NCBI RefSeq assembly: GCF_017526105.1
Contig: NZ_CP071839.1
Span: forward strand, 2,656,501-2,720,500
Source: Streptomyces cyanogenus
GTDB taxonomy: Bacteria > Actinomycetota > Actinomycetes > Streptomycetales > Streptomycetaceae
Direction: 5' to 3'
Length of the DNA stretch: 64,000 bases
Position numbers and translations under genes: made by a program. Under the pieces are notes generated by a model. It saw nothing but the letters and a program-made list of their open reading frames with translations. It was not told where the DNA came from and ran no database searches. Positions within the stretch are counted from its first letter, which is position 1. Each line of letters starts with the position of its first letter. Positions 1-8,677 of this stretch are shown here, piece by piece.

Positions 1-341
1 TGCCGCCCGGCACGGCGGAGGCCGACGTGGAACGGTTCCTGGAGGTGCTGCCCGGGGCCGTGGCCGGGGTGCGCGAGAAGCTGGGCGCGCCCGCGCCGGC
101 CGTCCAGGCGGGCCCCGAGGAACTGCTCGTCGACTCCCTCGGCAAGCGCTGCCCGATCCCCGTCATCGAGCTGGCCAAGGTGTTCGGCGAGGTCCCCGTG
201 GGCGGCACCGTCCGCGTCCTGTCCGACGACGAGGCGGCCCGGCTGGACATTCCGGCGTGGTGCGAGATGCGGGGCCAGGAGTACGTCGGGGAGGAGCCGG
301 CGGAGAGGGGATCGGCGTACGTGGTGCGCCGGGTGAGCTGA
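1..341 (+). CDS. C-terminal part of a cysteine desulfurase-TusA fusion (cut by window edge)
   Basis: The reading frame is open from the first base, so the gene begins outside the window and the GTG at 27 is probably internal. The first ~30 codons resemble the C-terminal helix of a class V aminotransferase/cysteine desulfurase. After a short linker comes a TusA (SirA/YeeD) fold with its sulfur-carrying CPIP motif at about nt 152-163. In this family the desulfurase takes sulfur from cysteine as a persulfide and TusA relays it to acceptors. The fusion assignment is an inference, because only the last ~113 residues are visible. A hairpin at 357-378 follows the stop. Confidence 0.7.
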   Translation, partial: PPGTAEADVERFLEVLPGAVAGVREKLGAPAPAVQAGPEELLVDSLGKRCPIPVIELAKVFGEVPVGGTVRVLSDDEAARLDIPAWCEMRGQEYVGEEPAERGSAYVVRRVS

Positions 342-356
342 GGGAGAGCCGGGGCG

Positions 357-378
357 CGGCCCCGAAGGCGCGGGGCCG
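357..378. terminator. Hairpin after the TusA-fusion gene
   Basis: CGGCCCC and GGGGCCG form a perfect 7-bp stem with an 8-nt loop, 16 nt past the stop. There is no T-run, so termination is only plausible. Confidence 0.4.
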
Positions 379-464
379 TGTCGGTGTGCGGCTCCGCGGC
401 GCGGGCGCGCCCGGCGACGGCGGAACCGGGCCGGACGACGAGTCGCCCGGCCCCGGCCCCGGTC

Positions 465-1439
465 TCAGCTCAGGTGGGCGCGGACTTCCTGCCCGGCCTC
501 GTCCCCGTAGGCCTTCACGAACCGTTCCATGAAGTGCCCCCGCCGCAGCTGGTACTCCTGCGTCCCCACGGTCTCGATGACGAGGGTCGCCAGCATGCAG
601 CCCACCTGAGCGGCGCGCTCCAGGGAGACGCCCCAGGCCAGTCCCGACAGGAACCCCGCGCGGAAGGCGTCGCCGACGCCCGTGGGGTCGGCCTTGCGGT
701 CCTCCTCCGGGCAGCCGACCTCGATCGGGTCCTCCCCGGTCCGCTCGATGCGCACGCCCCGCGAGCCGAGCGTGGTGACCCGGTGGCCGACCTTGGCGAG
801 GATCTCCGCGTCGCTCCAGCCGGTCTTGGACTCGATGAGGCCCTTCTCGTACTCGTTGGAGAAGAGGTACGTCGCCCCGTCCAGCAGTATCCGGATCTCC
901 TCGCCCTCCATGCGGGCGATCTGCTGGGAGAAGTCCGCCGCGAAGGGGATCGAGCGGGAGCGGCACTCCTCCGTGTGGCGGAGCATCGCCTCGGGGTCGT
1001 CGGCACCGATGAGGACCAGGTCGAGGCCGCCCACGCGGTCCGCCACGGTCTTCAGCTCGATCAGCCGGGCCTCGCTCATCGCGCCGGTGTAGAACGAGCC
1101 GATCTGGTTGTGGTCGGCGTCCGTGGTGCACACGAAGCGGGCGGTGTGCAGGGTCTCGGAGATGCGGACCGAGTCGGTGTCCACACCGTGCCGGTCGAGC
1201 CAGGCCCGGTACTCGTCGAAGTCGAAGCCGGCGGCGCCGACCAGGACGGGGCTGGTGCCGAGCTGGCCCATGCCGAAGGCGATGTTGGCGGCGACGCCGC
1301 CGCGGCGCACGTCGAGGTTGTCGACCAGGAAGGAGAGCGAAACCGTGTGCAGCTGGTCCGCGACGAACTGGTCGGCGAAACGGCCGGGGAAGGTCATGAG
1401 GTGGTCGGTGGCGATGGAGCCGGTGACTGCGATGCGCAC
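465..1439 (-). CDS. PfkB-family carbohydrate/adenosine kinase
   Basis: This 324-residue ribokinase-fold kinase carries the glycine-rich PfkB signature near residues 45-61 (RRGGVAANIAFGMGQLG) and the second signature at 251-262 (DPTGVGDAFRAG), whose Asp257 should be the catalytic base. Family knowledge says it phosphorylates a sugar or nucleoside hydroxyl with ATP. The syntenic mycobacterial gene at this position, near the HesB gene, is adenosine kinase, so adenosine is the best guess for substrate, by context rather than by a residue test. It is monocistronic and divergent from the small gene at 1570. Confidence 0.88.
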   Translation of the reverse strand: MRIAVTGSIATDHLMTFPGRFADQFVADQLHTVSLSFLVDNLDVRRGGVAANIAFGMGQLGTSPVLVGAAGFDFDEYRAWLDRHGVDTDSVRISETLHTARFVCTTDADHNQIGSFYTGAMSEARLIELKTVADRVGGLDLVLIGADDPEAMLRHTEECRSRSIPFAADFSQQIARMEGEEIRILLDGATYLFSNEYEKGLIESKTGWSDAEILAKVGHRVTTLGSRGVRIERTGEDPIEVGCPEEDRKADPTGVGDAFRAGFLSGLAWGVSLERAAQVGCMLATLVIETVGTQEYQLRRGHFMERFVKAYGDEAGQEVRAHLS

Positions 1440-1557
1440 GACGGGGATTCTCCTGCGGGAGGCTGGGTTGACAGTTCACGCTACCCGGTCGGAAGCCGCC
1501 ACTGAAGCTGGCAAAACTACCCGATAGTAGCTCTTTCTCCGCACCCTCAGCCGTGTC

Positions 1558-1563
1558 TACGGT
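1558..1563 (+). promoter_or_regulatory. -10 box for a leaderless start at 1570
   Basis: TACGGT ends 6 nt before the ATG at 1570 and no Shine-Dalgarno is present, which implies a transcript starting at or next to the start codon. Confidence 0.5.
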
Positions 1564-1569
1564 GCCGTC

Positions 1570-1779
1570 ATGACGAACCTCAAGGTCACCTCCACCACCC
1601 TGGCCGACCTCGACGGCGGCCTGGCCGCGCTGCGCGGCGACTGCGCCCGGATGGCTCCGCACTGGGCGGTCCCGGAGCACGCCGAGTCCCGGCCGGTGCC
1701 GCCGTCCCTCATCCACGGGGTGGACGTGCCGGTGCGCTCGGCCAGACTGCTGGACGCGATGTCCGACTACGGCGACTGA
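1570..1779 (+). CDS. Small hypothetical protein, 69 aa
   Basis: I do not recognise this protein. It is soluble, has no signal peptide or membrane segment, and holds one Cys. The ATG follows a TACGGT hexamer by 6 nt, a leaderless layout repeated in this window, which supports it being a real gene. It lies between the divergent kinase gene and the membrane-anchored protein at 1880, with about 100 nt to the latter. GC3 is high, as in neighbouring genes. Confidence 0.5.
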   Translation: MTNLKVTSTTLADLDGGLAALRGDCARMAPHWAVPEHAESRPVPPSLIHGVDVPVRSARLLDAMSDYGD

Positions 1780-1879
1780 CCGCGGGGCGCGCGCCCGGGA
1801 ACCGTACGCTCCCCTCCTGCGTCCCATCGCCGTCCCCCGCGGCCGGGGATGAGGGACACGACCAGCGAGGAGCGATGCG

Positions 1880-3409
1880 GTGAACACCGAGCGGCCTGAG
1901 CACTCCGAAGCCCCCGAAGGGGCGGACCCGGGGCGGACGAGCAGTCGGCGCCCCACCGCCCTCGTCGTCGCCGTCGCCACCGCGGCCGTCCTCCTGGTCG
2001 GCGGCGGTGGCGCCTACCTCGCCGCGAGCGGCGGCACGGACGGCCGTACGGGCGGCACGGCCGCGCCCGGCGGAGCCGGCGGCACTCCCCCACCCCTCAC
2101 CCTGGACGGCTGGGAGCACACCGGCACCGGCGGGATCGCGCCCGGCGAGCCGGATCCGTACGGCACCCGGTACGTGGTGCGGGGCGAGCTGCCGGACGGC
2201 CCCGGTACGGCGCCGGTGTACGAGCCGCGGGGCGAGGTCGGCCGGGACCGGGTGGTCCGGCTGGCCAAGGCGCTCGGGATCGACGGGGCGCCGGTGGCCG
2301 AGGGCCGGATCTGGCGGGTCGGCGGTCAGGACGGCTCCGGGCCGAGCCTGACGGTGAACCGGGACGCGCCGGGCAGCTGGAGTTTCGACCGGTACCCGCC
2401 CGGCACCGACAACTGCCGGAAGGTGACCGTCTGCGCACAGGATCCGGGTGCCCCGGCCGGCGACCCGGTGAGCGTGGCCAAGGCCGAGAAGGCGGCGGCG
2501 CCGGTGCTGAAGGCGGCGGGCCTGGACGACGCGAAGCTCGACGCGGGCCAGGTCATGGGCGCCCGCCGGGTGGTGAACGCCGATCCGGTGGTCGGCGGGC
2601 TGCCCACGTACGGCTGGACGACCGGCCTGACCGTGGACCGCAACGGCGAGCTGGTCGGCGGTCACGGGCTGCTGGGCGCGCCGGTGAAGGGCGACACGTA
2701 TCCCGTGCTGGGCGCGGAGAAGACGCTGGAGCTGATGAACAAGGGGGCGAAGGGCGATCACCGGATGGGGATCGGCGGGTGTGCCAGCCCGGTGCCGCTG
2801 AAGGACCGGCTGGAGCAGCCGTGCGGGGCGTCCACGGGGGCGCCGAAGCCGTCGGCGGACCAGGAGACGCACACCGGCACGGTCACGGTCGAGAAGGCGG
2901 TGTTCGGGCTGGCCGCGCACTCCGTCGGCGGTCGGCAGACGCTGGTGCCGTCCTGGCTGTTCCGGGTGCGGGGGTCGGCGGCGGACGACGCGTTCACGGT
3001 GACGTACCCGGCGGTCGACCCGAAGTACCTGACGTCGGCGTCCGCGCCCTCTTCGCCCTCCTCGTCTCCCTCCTCGGCGCCGTCGGCGTCCGGGGCGCCC
3101 GGGAAGAGCCGGAGCGTGCAGGTGAACGCCTACACGGCCGAGGGGCGGACGCTGAACCTGGGCTTCTACGGCGGGGTGTGCGCCGACTACACCACCTCGG
3201 CCCGGGAGAGCGGCGACCGGGTGACGGTGACGGTCACCGAGAAGCCCTGGCCGAACCGGGTGTGCGTCCTGATGGCGAAGCAGTACGTGAAGACCGTGAC
3301 GCTGCACGCGCCGCTGGACGGGCGGACGGTGGTCGGCACGGACGGCAAGGCGGTCCCGAAGGCGAAGCCGGGCTCGCTGCGGCCGGACGCGTCGGCGCGG
3401 GCGCGCTGA
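1880..3409 (+). CDS. Single-pass membrane protein with large extracytoplasmic region
   Basis: The 509-residue product has a short charged cytoplasmic N-terminus (about 1-24), one transmembrane helix near residues 25-48 (ALVVAVATAAVLLVGGGGAYLAA), a Gly/Thr-rich linker, and a ~430-residue extracytoplasmic part. Near residues 390-410 is a Ser/Pro-rich low-complexity segment. Cysteines are few and paired, suggesting disulfides. A GAGGAGCG ribosome site precedes the GTG start. Comparable large membrane proteins are conserved at this place in Streptomyces but have no assigned function. A strong hairpin at 3477-3514 separates it from convergent erpA. Confidence 0.75.
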   Translation: MNTERPEHSEAPEGADPGRTSSRRPTALVVAVATAAVLLVGGGGAYLAASGGTDGRTGGTAAPGGAGGTPPPLTLDGWEHTGTGGIAPGEPDPYGTRYVVRGELPDGPGTAPVYEPRGEVGRDRVVRLAKALGIDGAPVAEGRIWRVGGQDGSGPSLTVNRDAPGSWSFDRYPPGTDNCRKVTVCAQDPGAPAGDPVSVAKAEKAAAPVLKAAGLDDAKLDAGQVMGARRVVNADPVVGGLPTYGWTTGLTVDRNGELVGGHGLLGAPVKGDTYPVLGAEKTLELMNKGAKGDHRMGIGGCASPVPLKDRLEQPCGASTGAPKPSADQETHTGTVTVEKAVFGLAAHSVGGRQTLVPSWLFRVRGSAADDAFTVTYPAVDPKYLTSASAPSSPSSSPSSAPSASGAPGKSRSVQVNAYTAEGRTLNLGFYGGVCADYTTSARESGDRVTVTVTEKPWPNRVCVLMAKQYVKTVTLHAPLDGRTVVGTDGKAVPKAKPGSLRPDASARAR

Positions 3410-3476
3410 CCGGGCCCGGAAGACGCGGGCGCACTGGCCGGGCACGGAAGCGCGGGCGTCCGGGCAGCGGAGACGA

Positions 3477-3514
3477 AAAGGGCGGCGGCCCCCCGAAGGG
3501 GACCGCCGCCCTTT
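3477..3514. terminator. Bidirectional terminator between the membrane protein and erpA
   Basis: AAAGGGCGGCGG pairs with CCGCCGCCCTTT across a 14-nt loop. The A/T ends serve convergent genes on both strands. Confidence 0.8.
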
Positions 3515-3548
3515 CTGCCATTTCCGTGCCTGTGCGGCCGGCGACGGC

Positions 3549-3905
3549 TCAGCTGAAGGAGTCGCCGCAGGCGCAGGAGCCGGTCGCGTTCGGGTTGTCG
3601 ATCGTGAAGCCCTGCTTCTCGATCGTGTCCACGAAGTCGATGGTGGCGCCGCCCAGGTACGGAGCGCTCATCCGGTCCGTGACGACCTTGACCCCGCCGA
3701 AGTCCTTCTCCACATCGCCGTCGAGCGAGCGCTCGTCGAAGAAGAGCTGGTAGCGCAGGCCGGAGCAGCCGCCGGGCTGGACGGCGACGCGCAGCGCGAG
3801 GTCGTCGCGGCCTTCCTGGTCGAGCAGGGCCTTGACCTTGGCCGCGGCGGCGTCGGTCAGGATGATGCCGTCGGTGACGGTGGTGGTCTCGTCCGATACG
3901 GACAT
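3549..3905 (-). CDS. erpA: Iron-sulfur cluster insertion protein (HesB/IscA/ErpA family)
   Basis: At 118 residues it has normal A-type carrier length. The three conserved cluster ligands are present: Cys47 in GGCSGLRY and Cys111/Cys113 in the CACGDS tail. A-type carriers hold Fe-S clusters and pass them to apo-enzymes in the cytoplasm. The neighbour nadA, divergently transcribed, is an Fe-S enzyme, and lipA further along is another possible client. The intergenic region shared with nadA holds a perfect inverted repeat (4066-4109) that could control both. Confidence 0.93.
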   Translation of the reverse strand: MSVSDETTTVTDGIILTDAAAAKVKALLDQEGRDDLALRVAVQPGGCSGLRYQLFFDERSLDGDVEKDFGGVKVVTDRMSAPYLGGATIDFVDTIEKQGFTIDNPNATGSCACGDSFS

Positions 3906-4065
3906 CTACATCTCTCCCGGGTTGTACGGAGACTGCTTGCCGACGAGTGCAACCGGCGCTTCCGCGGATTCATTCCGGGCCGGGCAGTCGCGTTTGTGCT
4001 TCCGACTTCATGCTCGCACACGCCCGTGGGAGCCGACAGCGGCCCACGGAGGGACCCGGGCGGGA

Positions 4066-4120
4066 TTCACGTCACATGGACGCTATGGCCATCGTCAAAG
4101 TGACGTGAACCGGTTATGAT
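4066..4120. promoter_or_regulatory. Inverted repeat and nadA promoter in the erpA-nadA divergent region
   Basis: TTCACGTCAC (4066-4075) is exactly reversed by GTGACGTGAA (4100-4109) with 24 nt between. Next comes TATGAT (4115-4120), a good -10 for nadA, with a weak TCGTCA 17 nt upstream. The right arm falls inside that promoter spacer, a position suited to repression. Which protein binds is unknown. Confidence 0.55.
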
Positions 4121-4161
4121 AGATAGCGTCAGTTAGACGAAAAGTAGAAAGGGTGCGTGTC

Positions 4162-5346
4162 GTGACCACCGCCCAGACCCAGGAGCTCGACGTGCAGCCG
4201 ACTCCGCTCGCCCTGCTGCTGCTCGGCCGTGAGGCCGACCCGAAGAGCGAGCGGGGCGTCGAGTGTCCCGGTGACCTGCCGTCGCCGTCCGACCCCGATC
4301 TGGTCGAGCGTGCCCGCGCCGCCAAGGAGAAGCTCGGCGACAAGGTCTTCGTGCTCGGCCACCACTACCAGCGCGACGAGGTCATCCAGTTCGCCGACGT
4401 CACGGGCGACTCCTTCAAGCTGGCCCGGGACGCGGCGGCGCGCCCGGAGGCCGAGTACATCGTCTTCTGCGGTGTGCACTTCATGGCCGAGTCGGCGGAC
4501 ATCCTGACCTCGGACGACCAGAAGGTCGTCCTGCCCGACCTCGCCGCCGGCTGCTCCATGGCCGACATGGCGACGGCCGAGCAGGTCGCCGAGTGCTGGG
4601 ACGTGCTGACCGAGGCGGGCATCGCCGAGCAGGTGGTCCCCGTGTCGTACATGAACTCCTCCGCCGACATCAAGGCGTTCACCGGCAAGCACGGCGGCAC
4701 GATCTGCACCTCGTCCAACGCCAAGCGCGCCCTGGACTGGGCCTTCGAGCAGGGGGAGAAGGTCCTCTTCCTGCCGGACCAGCACCTGGGCCGCAACACC
4801 GCCGTCCGGGACATGGGCATGTCCCTGGACGACTGCGTGGTCTACAACCCGCACAAGCCGAACGGCGGCCTGACCGCCGACGAGCTGCGCGCCGCGAAGA
4901 TGATCCTGTGGCGCGGCCACTGCTCGGTCCACGGCCGTTTCTCGCTGGACTCGGTCAATGACGTCCGCGAGCGCATCCCGGGCGTGAACGTCCTGGTCCA
5001 CCCCGAGTGCAAGCACGAGGTCGTGGCCGCGGCGGACTACGTCGGCTCGACCGAGTACATCATCAAGACCCTCGAAGCCGCCCCGGCCGGTTCCAAGTGG
5101 GCCATCGGCACCGAGCTGAACCTGGTCCGCCGGCTGGCGAACCGTTTCGCGCCCGAGGGCAAGGAGATCGTCTTCCTCGACAAGACGGTCTGCTTCTGCT
5201 CGACCATGAACCGCATCGACCTGCCCCACCTGGTCTGGGCCCTGGAGTCCCTGGCCGAGGGCAACCTGGTCAACCGCATCGAGGTCGACAAGGAGACGGA
5301 GGCGTTCGCCAAGCTCGCGCTGGAGCGGATGCTGGCGCTGCCGTAG
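4162..5346 (+). CDS. nadA: Quinolinate synthase
   Basis: NadA condenses iminoaspartate with dihydroxyacetone phosphate to quinolinate in NAD synthesis, using a [4Fe-4S] cluster. The 394-residue product has the expected repeated Rossmann-like domains and conserved blocks: FVLGHHYQRDEVIQFAD near the N-terminus, FCGVHFMAESADIL, CSMADMA, HPECKHEV and a C-terminal CFCSTMNRI. The cysteines in these blocks are the family's cluster ligands. I chose the GTG at 4162 over the one at 4153 because the AGAAAGGG ribosome site (4146-4153) would overlap the earlier codon. No nadB or nadC is adjacent. A perfect terminator follows. Confidence 0.95.
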   Translation: MTTAQTQELDVQPTPLALLLLGREADPKSERGVECPGDLPSPSDPDLVERARAAKEKLGDKVFVLGHHYQRDEVIQFADVTGDSFKLARDAAARPEAEYIVFCGVHFMAESADILTSDDQKVVLPDLAAGCSMADMATAEQVAECWDVLTEAGIAEQVVPVSYMNSSADIKAFTGKHGGTICTSSNAKRALDWAFEQGEKVLFLPDQHLGRNTAVRDMGMSLDDCVVYNPHKPNGGLTADELRAAKMILWRGHCSVHGRFSLDSVNDVRERIPGVNVLVHPECKHEVVAAADYVGSTEYIIKTLEAAPAGSKWAIGTELNLVRRLANRFAPEGKEIVFLDKTVCFCSTMNRIDLPHLVWALESLAEGNLVNRIEVDKETEAFAKLALERMLALP

Positions 5347-5370
5347 CCCGCGGCGGTCGTGACGCGCGCA

Positions 5371-5402
5371 GGGGGCCGCACCTGGTGGTGCGGCCCCCTT
5401 TT
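5371..5402. terminator. Rho-independent terminator after nadA
   Basis: A perfect 12-bp GC stem (GGGGGCCGCACC paired with GGTGCGGCCCCC), a TGGT loop and TTTT follow nadA. It also sits at the end of the convergent RND gene. Confidence 0.9.
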
Positions 5403-5412
5403 CGTGCTGCGG

Positions 5413-8400
5413 CTAGACCTGCGCCGGCTGCGGCTCTTCGGAGGCCTTGGCCGTCGGCTGCCTCTTCGCGGCCCGCTTCTTCGCCCTGCGCTCCTTGCGC
5501 AGCTCCAGCATCGCGTAGAGCGTCGGGACGAGGAGCAGGGTCAGCAGGGTCGAGGTGATCAGGCCGCCGATGACCACCACGGCGAGGGGCTGGGCGATGA
5601 AGCCGCCCTCGCCGGTGACGCCCAGGGCCATCGGGAGCAGGGCGAAGATGGTCGCCAGCGCCGTCATCAGGATCGGGCGCAGCCGGTGCCGGCCGCCCTC
5701 GATCACGGCTTCCACCACGCCGTGGCCCTGCGCCCGGTACTGGTTGATCAGGTCGATCAGCACGATCGCGTTGGTCACCACGATGCCGATCAGCATCAGC
5801 ATGCCGATCATCGCGGGCACGCCCATCGGGGTGCCGGTGGCGACCAGCAGGCCGATCGCACCCGTCGCCGCGAACGGGACGGAGACCAGCAGGATCAGCG
5901 GCTGGGCGAGCGAGCGGAACGTCGCGACCAGGAGCATGAAGACGATCGCGATGGCCGCCAGCATGGCCAGGCCCAGGTTCTTGAACGCGTCGTCCTGGTC
6001 GGAGCTGACGCCGCCGATCTCGGCCGTGGCGCCCGCGGGGAGCTTCAGAGCCTTGATCTTCGTCTGGAGCTTGCTGCTGATCGCGCCGGTGTTGTCACCG
6101 GTCGGCCTCGCCGTGACGGTGGCCGCGCGCTGCCCGTCGATGCGGGTCATGGACACCGGGCCGTCCACCAGCCGCACCGTGGCGATGTCGCCGAGCTTCA
6201 CCGTGCCGAGGCGCAGGTTCTTCAGCTGGGCCAGCGTGGTCGCGGGCTTCGCCGACCGTACGACGACGTCCCGCTCGGTGTCGTCCAGGATCGCCTTGGC
6301 CGCCGTCGTACCGCGCACGGCCTGCGCCACCGCGGCGCCCAGCTTCTGGTCGTCGAACCCGGCCGCCGCCGCCTTGGCGTTCGCCTTGACGGAGATCCGC
6401 GGCACGCTCCGCGCGAGGTCGCTGCCGACGTCCGTGACGTGGTCGAGGCCGGCGACCGTGGAGCGGACCTGCTCCGCCGCCGTCCGCAGCGTCTTCGGGT
6501 CGGACGCCTTGACCACCACGCTCAGGTCCTGGTTGCCGAAGCCGTCACCGGCCGACACGGTGGTCGTACCGATGCCCTTGAGCTTCTTCAGGCCGTCCTC
6601 CAGGTGCTTCTGCACGTCGTCGTAGGACGCGGAGTCCTTCAGCATCACCTGGTACGACGCCTGGTTGGTGTCGGTGCCGCCGCCGAAGGCCGCCATGAAG
6701 CCGGAGGAGCCGACGGTGACCTGGTAGTCCTTCACGCCCTCGGTGGAGGCGAGCAGCTTCTCGACCTTCTTCGCCTGCGCGTCGGTGGCTGCCAGGCTGG
6801 TGCCGGGCTTCAGCTTCTGCTTGACGGTGAGGACCTCCTGCTCGCCCTGGTCGAAGAAGTTCGTCTTCAGCAGGCCGGACATGCCGAAGGTGACGACCAG
6901 GACGACGAGCGCGATGAGCACGCTGGTGAGCCGGCGGCGGGTCGCGAAGCGCAGGACGGGGACGTAGGCGCGCTGGAGCCGGCTGCCGGCCTCCTTCTCC
7001 TCGGCCTTGCGGCGGGCCTCGGCCGCGTCGTCGGGGGTGCCCTTCGGGGCGCGCAGGAACCAGTACGACAGGACCGGCACGACCGTCAGCGACACGAGCA
7101 GGGAGGCCAGCAGAGCCGCCGTCACCGTGATGCTGAAGGAGCCGAAAAGTGCGCCCACCATGCCGCCGACCAGGCCGATCGGCAGGAACACGGCGACCGT
7201 GGTGAGGGTCGAGGAGGTGACCGCCCCGGCCACCTCGCGCACCGCGGTGAGGATGGCCTCCTTGCGCTCCTCGCCGTAGCCGAGGTGCCGCTTGATGTTC
7301 TCCAGGACCACGATCGAGTCGTCGACGACCCGGCCGATGGCGATGGTCAGCGCGCCCAGCGTGAGCATGTTCAGCGACAGGTCGCGCATCCACAGCACGA
7401 GCAGCGCGAGGACCACGGACAGCGGGATGGACACCGCGGTGACCAGGGTGGAGCGGACCGAGGCCAGGAAGACCAGGATCACCAGGACCGCGAAGAGCAG
7501 GCCGAGCGCGCCCTCCGTGGTCAGGCCCTTGATGGACTTGGACACGGCCGGTCCCTGGTCACTGACGACGGTGAGCTTCGCGCCGGAGCCGAGGTCCGCG
7601 CGCAGCCCGGGCAGCTTGTCCTCGACCGCGTTCGAGATGGACACCGCGCTGCCGTCGTGGTCCATCGTGACGTTGACGGCGAGGCTGGGCCGGCCGTCGG
7701 TGCGGGTGATGGAGTCGGCCGGGGCCGGCTGTTCCTTCACGGTGGCCACGGACCCGAGGCGCACCGGCTTCCCGGCACCCTCGCCGGTGACCCTCAGGTC
7801 CTCGATCTGCTTCAGCGAGGTGAAGCCGCCGCCGACCTGGACGGTGCGGTTCGCGCCGTCCTCGTCGAACGAGCCGGCCGGGACGGTCGCGCCGCCCGCC
7901 TGGAGGGCCTGGCCGAGAGCGGCGGAGGTGAGGCCGGCCCGGGCGAGCTTCGCGTCGTCCGGGGTGACGGTGACCTGCAGGTCACGGACGCCCATGACCT
8001 GGACGCGGCCGACGCCGTCGATGTCCTTCAGGGCCGGTACGACGGTGGTGTCGAGCTGGTCGGCGAGGGCCTGCTGGTCCTTGTCCGAGGTGACGGCGAG
8101 GACCACGGTCGGCATGTCGTCCGTGGAGCCGGAGACGACCTGCGGGTCGACGTCGTCCGGGAGCCGGTTGCGGGCCCGGTTCACGGCCTGCTGGACGTCG
8201 GAGACGATGCGGTCGGTGTCGTTGCCGTAGTCGAAGGACGCCATGATCACGGCGTTGCCCTCGCTCGCGGTGGAGGTGACTCCGGTGACGCCGTCGACGC
8301 CCTGGAGGTTGTCCTCGATCGGCTCGACGACCTGCTTCTCGACCACGTCGGGCGAGGCACCCTGGTACGGCGCGATGACCGACACCATGGGCAGTTCGAT

Positions 8401-8520
8401 GGTGGGCAGCAGCTGCTGCTTGATCTGGGGTATCGCGATCAGCCCGAAGGCGAGCGCGATGATCGACACGAGCCCGACGAGGGCCCGTTGCGCAAGGCTG
8501 AACCTGGACAGCCACGACAT
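5413..8520 (-). CDS. RND-family efflux transporter (HAE1/AcrB/SwrC-like)
   Basis: The 1035-residue protein has the RND plan: an N-terminal helix, a large extracytoplasmic porter domain (about 35-335), a block of transmembrane helices (about 335-540), a second porter domain and a second helix block (about 850-1015). Near residue 400 is the proton-relay pair in the RVVDDSIVVLEN motif of helix 4. The C-terminus is a Lys/Arg-rich tail. No membrane-fusion or outer-membrane partner is nearby, as is usual for Gram-positive SwrC-type pumps. It is upstream-flanked by a response regulator and histidine kinase on the same strand, so control by that system is likely but inferred. Confidence 0.9.
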   Translation of the reverse strand: MSWLSRFSLAQRALVGLVSIIALAFGLIAIPQIKQQLLPTIELPMVSVIAPYQGASPDVVEKQVVEPIEDNLQGVDGVTGVTSTASEGNAVIMASFDYGNDTDRIVSDVQQAVNRARNRLPDDVDPQVVSGSTDDMPTVVLAVTSDKDQQALADQLDTTVVPALKDIDGVGRVQVMGVRDLQVTVTPDDAKLARAGLTSAALGQALQAGGATVPAGSFDEDGANRTVQVGGGFTSLKQIEDLRVTGEGAGKPVRLGSVATVKEQPAPADSITRTDGRPSLAVNVTMDHDGSAVSISNAVEDKLPGLRADLGSGAKLTVVSDQGPAVSKSIKGLTTEGALGLLFAVLVILVFLASVRSTLVTAVSIPLSVVLALLVLWMRDLSLNMLTLGALTIAIGRVVDDSIVVLENIKRHLGYGEERKEAILTAVREVAGAVTSSTLTTVAVFLPIGLVGGMVGALFGSFSITVTAALLASLLVSLTVVPVLSYWFLRAPKGTPDDAAEARRKAEEKEAGSRLQRAYVPVLRFATRRRLTSVLIALVVLVVTFGMSGLLKTNFFDQGEQEVLTVKQKLKPGTSLAATDAQAKKVEKLLASTEGVKDYQVTVGSSGFMAAFGGGTDTNQASYQVMLKDSASYDDVQKHLEDGLKKLKGIGTTTVSAGDGFGNQDLSVVVKASDPKTLRTAAEQVRSTVAGLDHVTDVGSDLARSVPRISVKANAKAAAAGFDDQKLGAAVAQAVRGTTAAKAILDDTERDVVVRSAKPATTLAQLKNLRLGTVKLGDIATVRLVDGPVSMTRIDGQRAATVTARPTGDNTGAISSKLQTKIKALKLPAGATAEIGGVSSDQDDAFKNLGLAMLAAIAIVFMLLVATFRSLAQPLILLVSVPFAATGAIGLLVATGTPMGVPAMIGMLMLIGIVVTNAIVLIDLINQYRAQGHGVVEAVIEGGRHRLRPILMTALATIFALLPMALGVTGEGGFIAQPLAVVVIGGLITSTLLTLLLVPTLYAMLELRKERRAKKRAAKRQPTAKASEEPQPAQV

Positions 8521-8677
8521 GGGTCAGGGTCTCTCTTCTGTGAGCGGCAGAAGCGGCAGGGACGCAGGTGAGCGCCCACCCGACCACCTTGGGCCATGCC
8601 GGGGGCCCGTTCCGTAGGCCCCAGGTCCCGTTCCCTTATCGCGCCCCTACTCCGCGCGCAGTACGCGGGGGTGGAGA

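Noticed and set aside
5359..8571. 1070-codon plus-strand frame opposite the RND gene
   Set aside because: It is a mirror frame of a high-GC gene, rich in Arg/Gly/His/Asp without domains, while the minus strand encodes a clear RND transporter.
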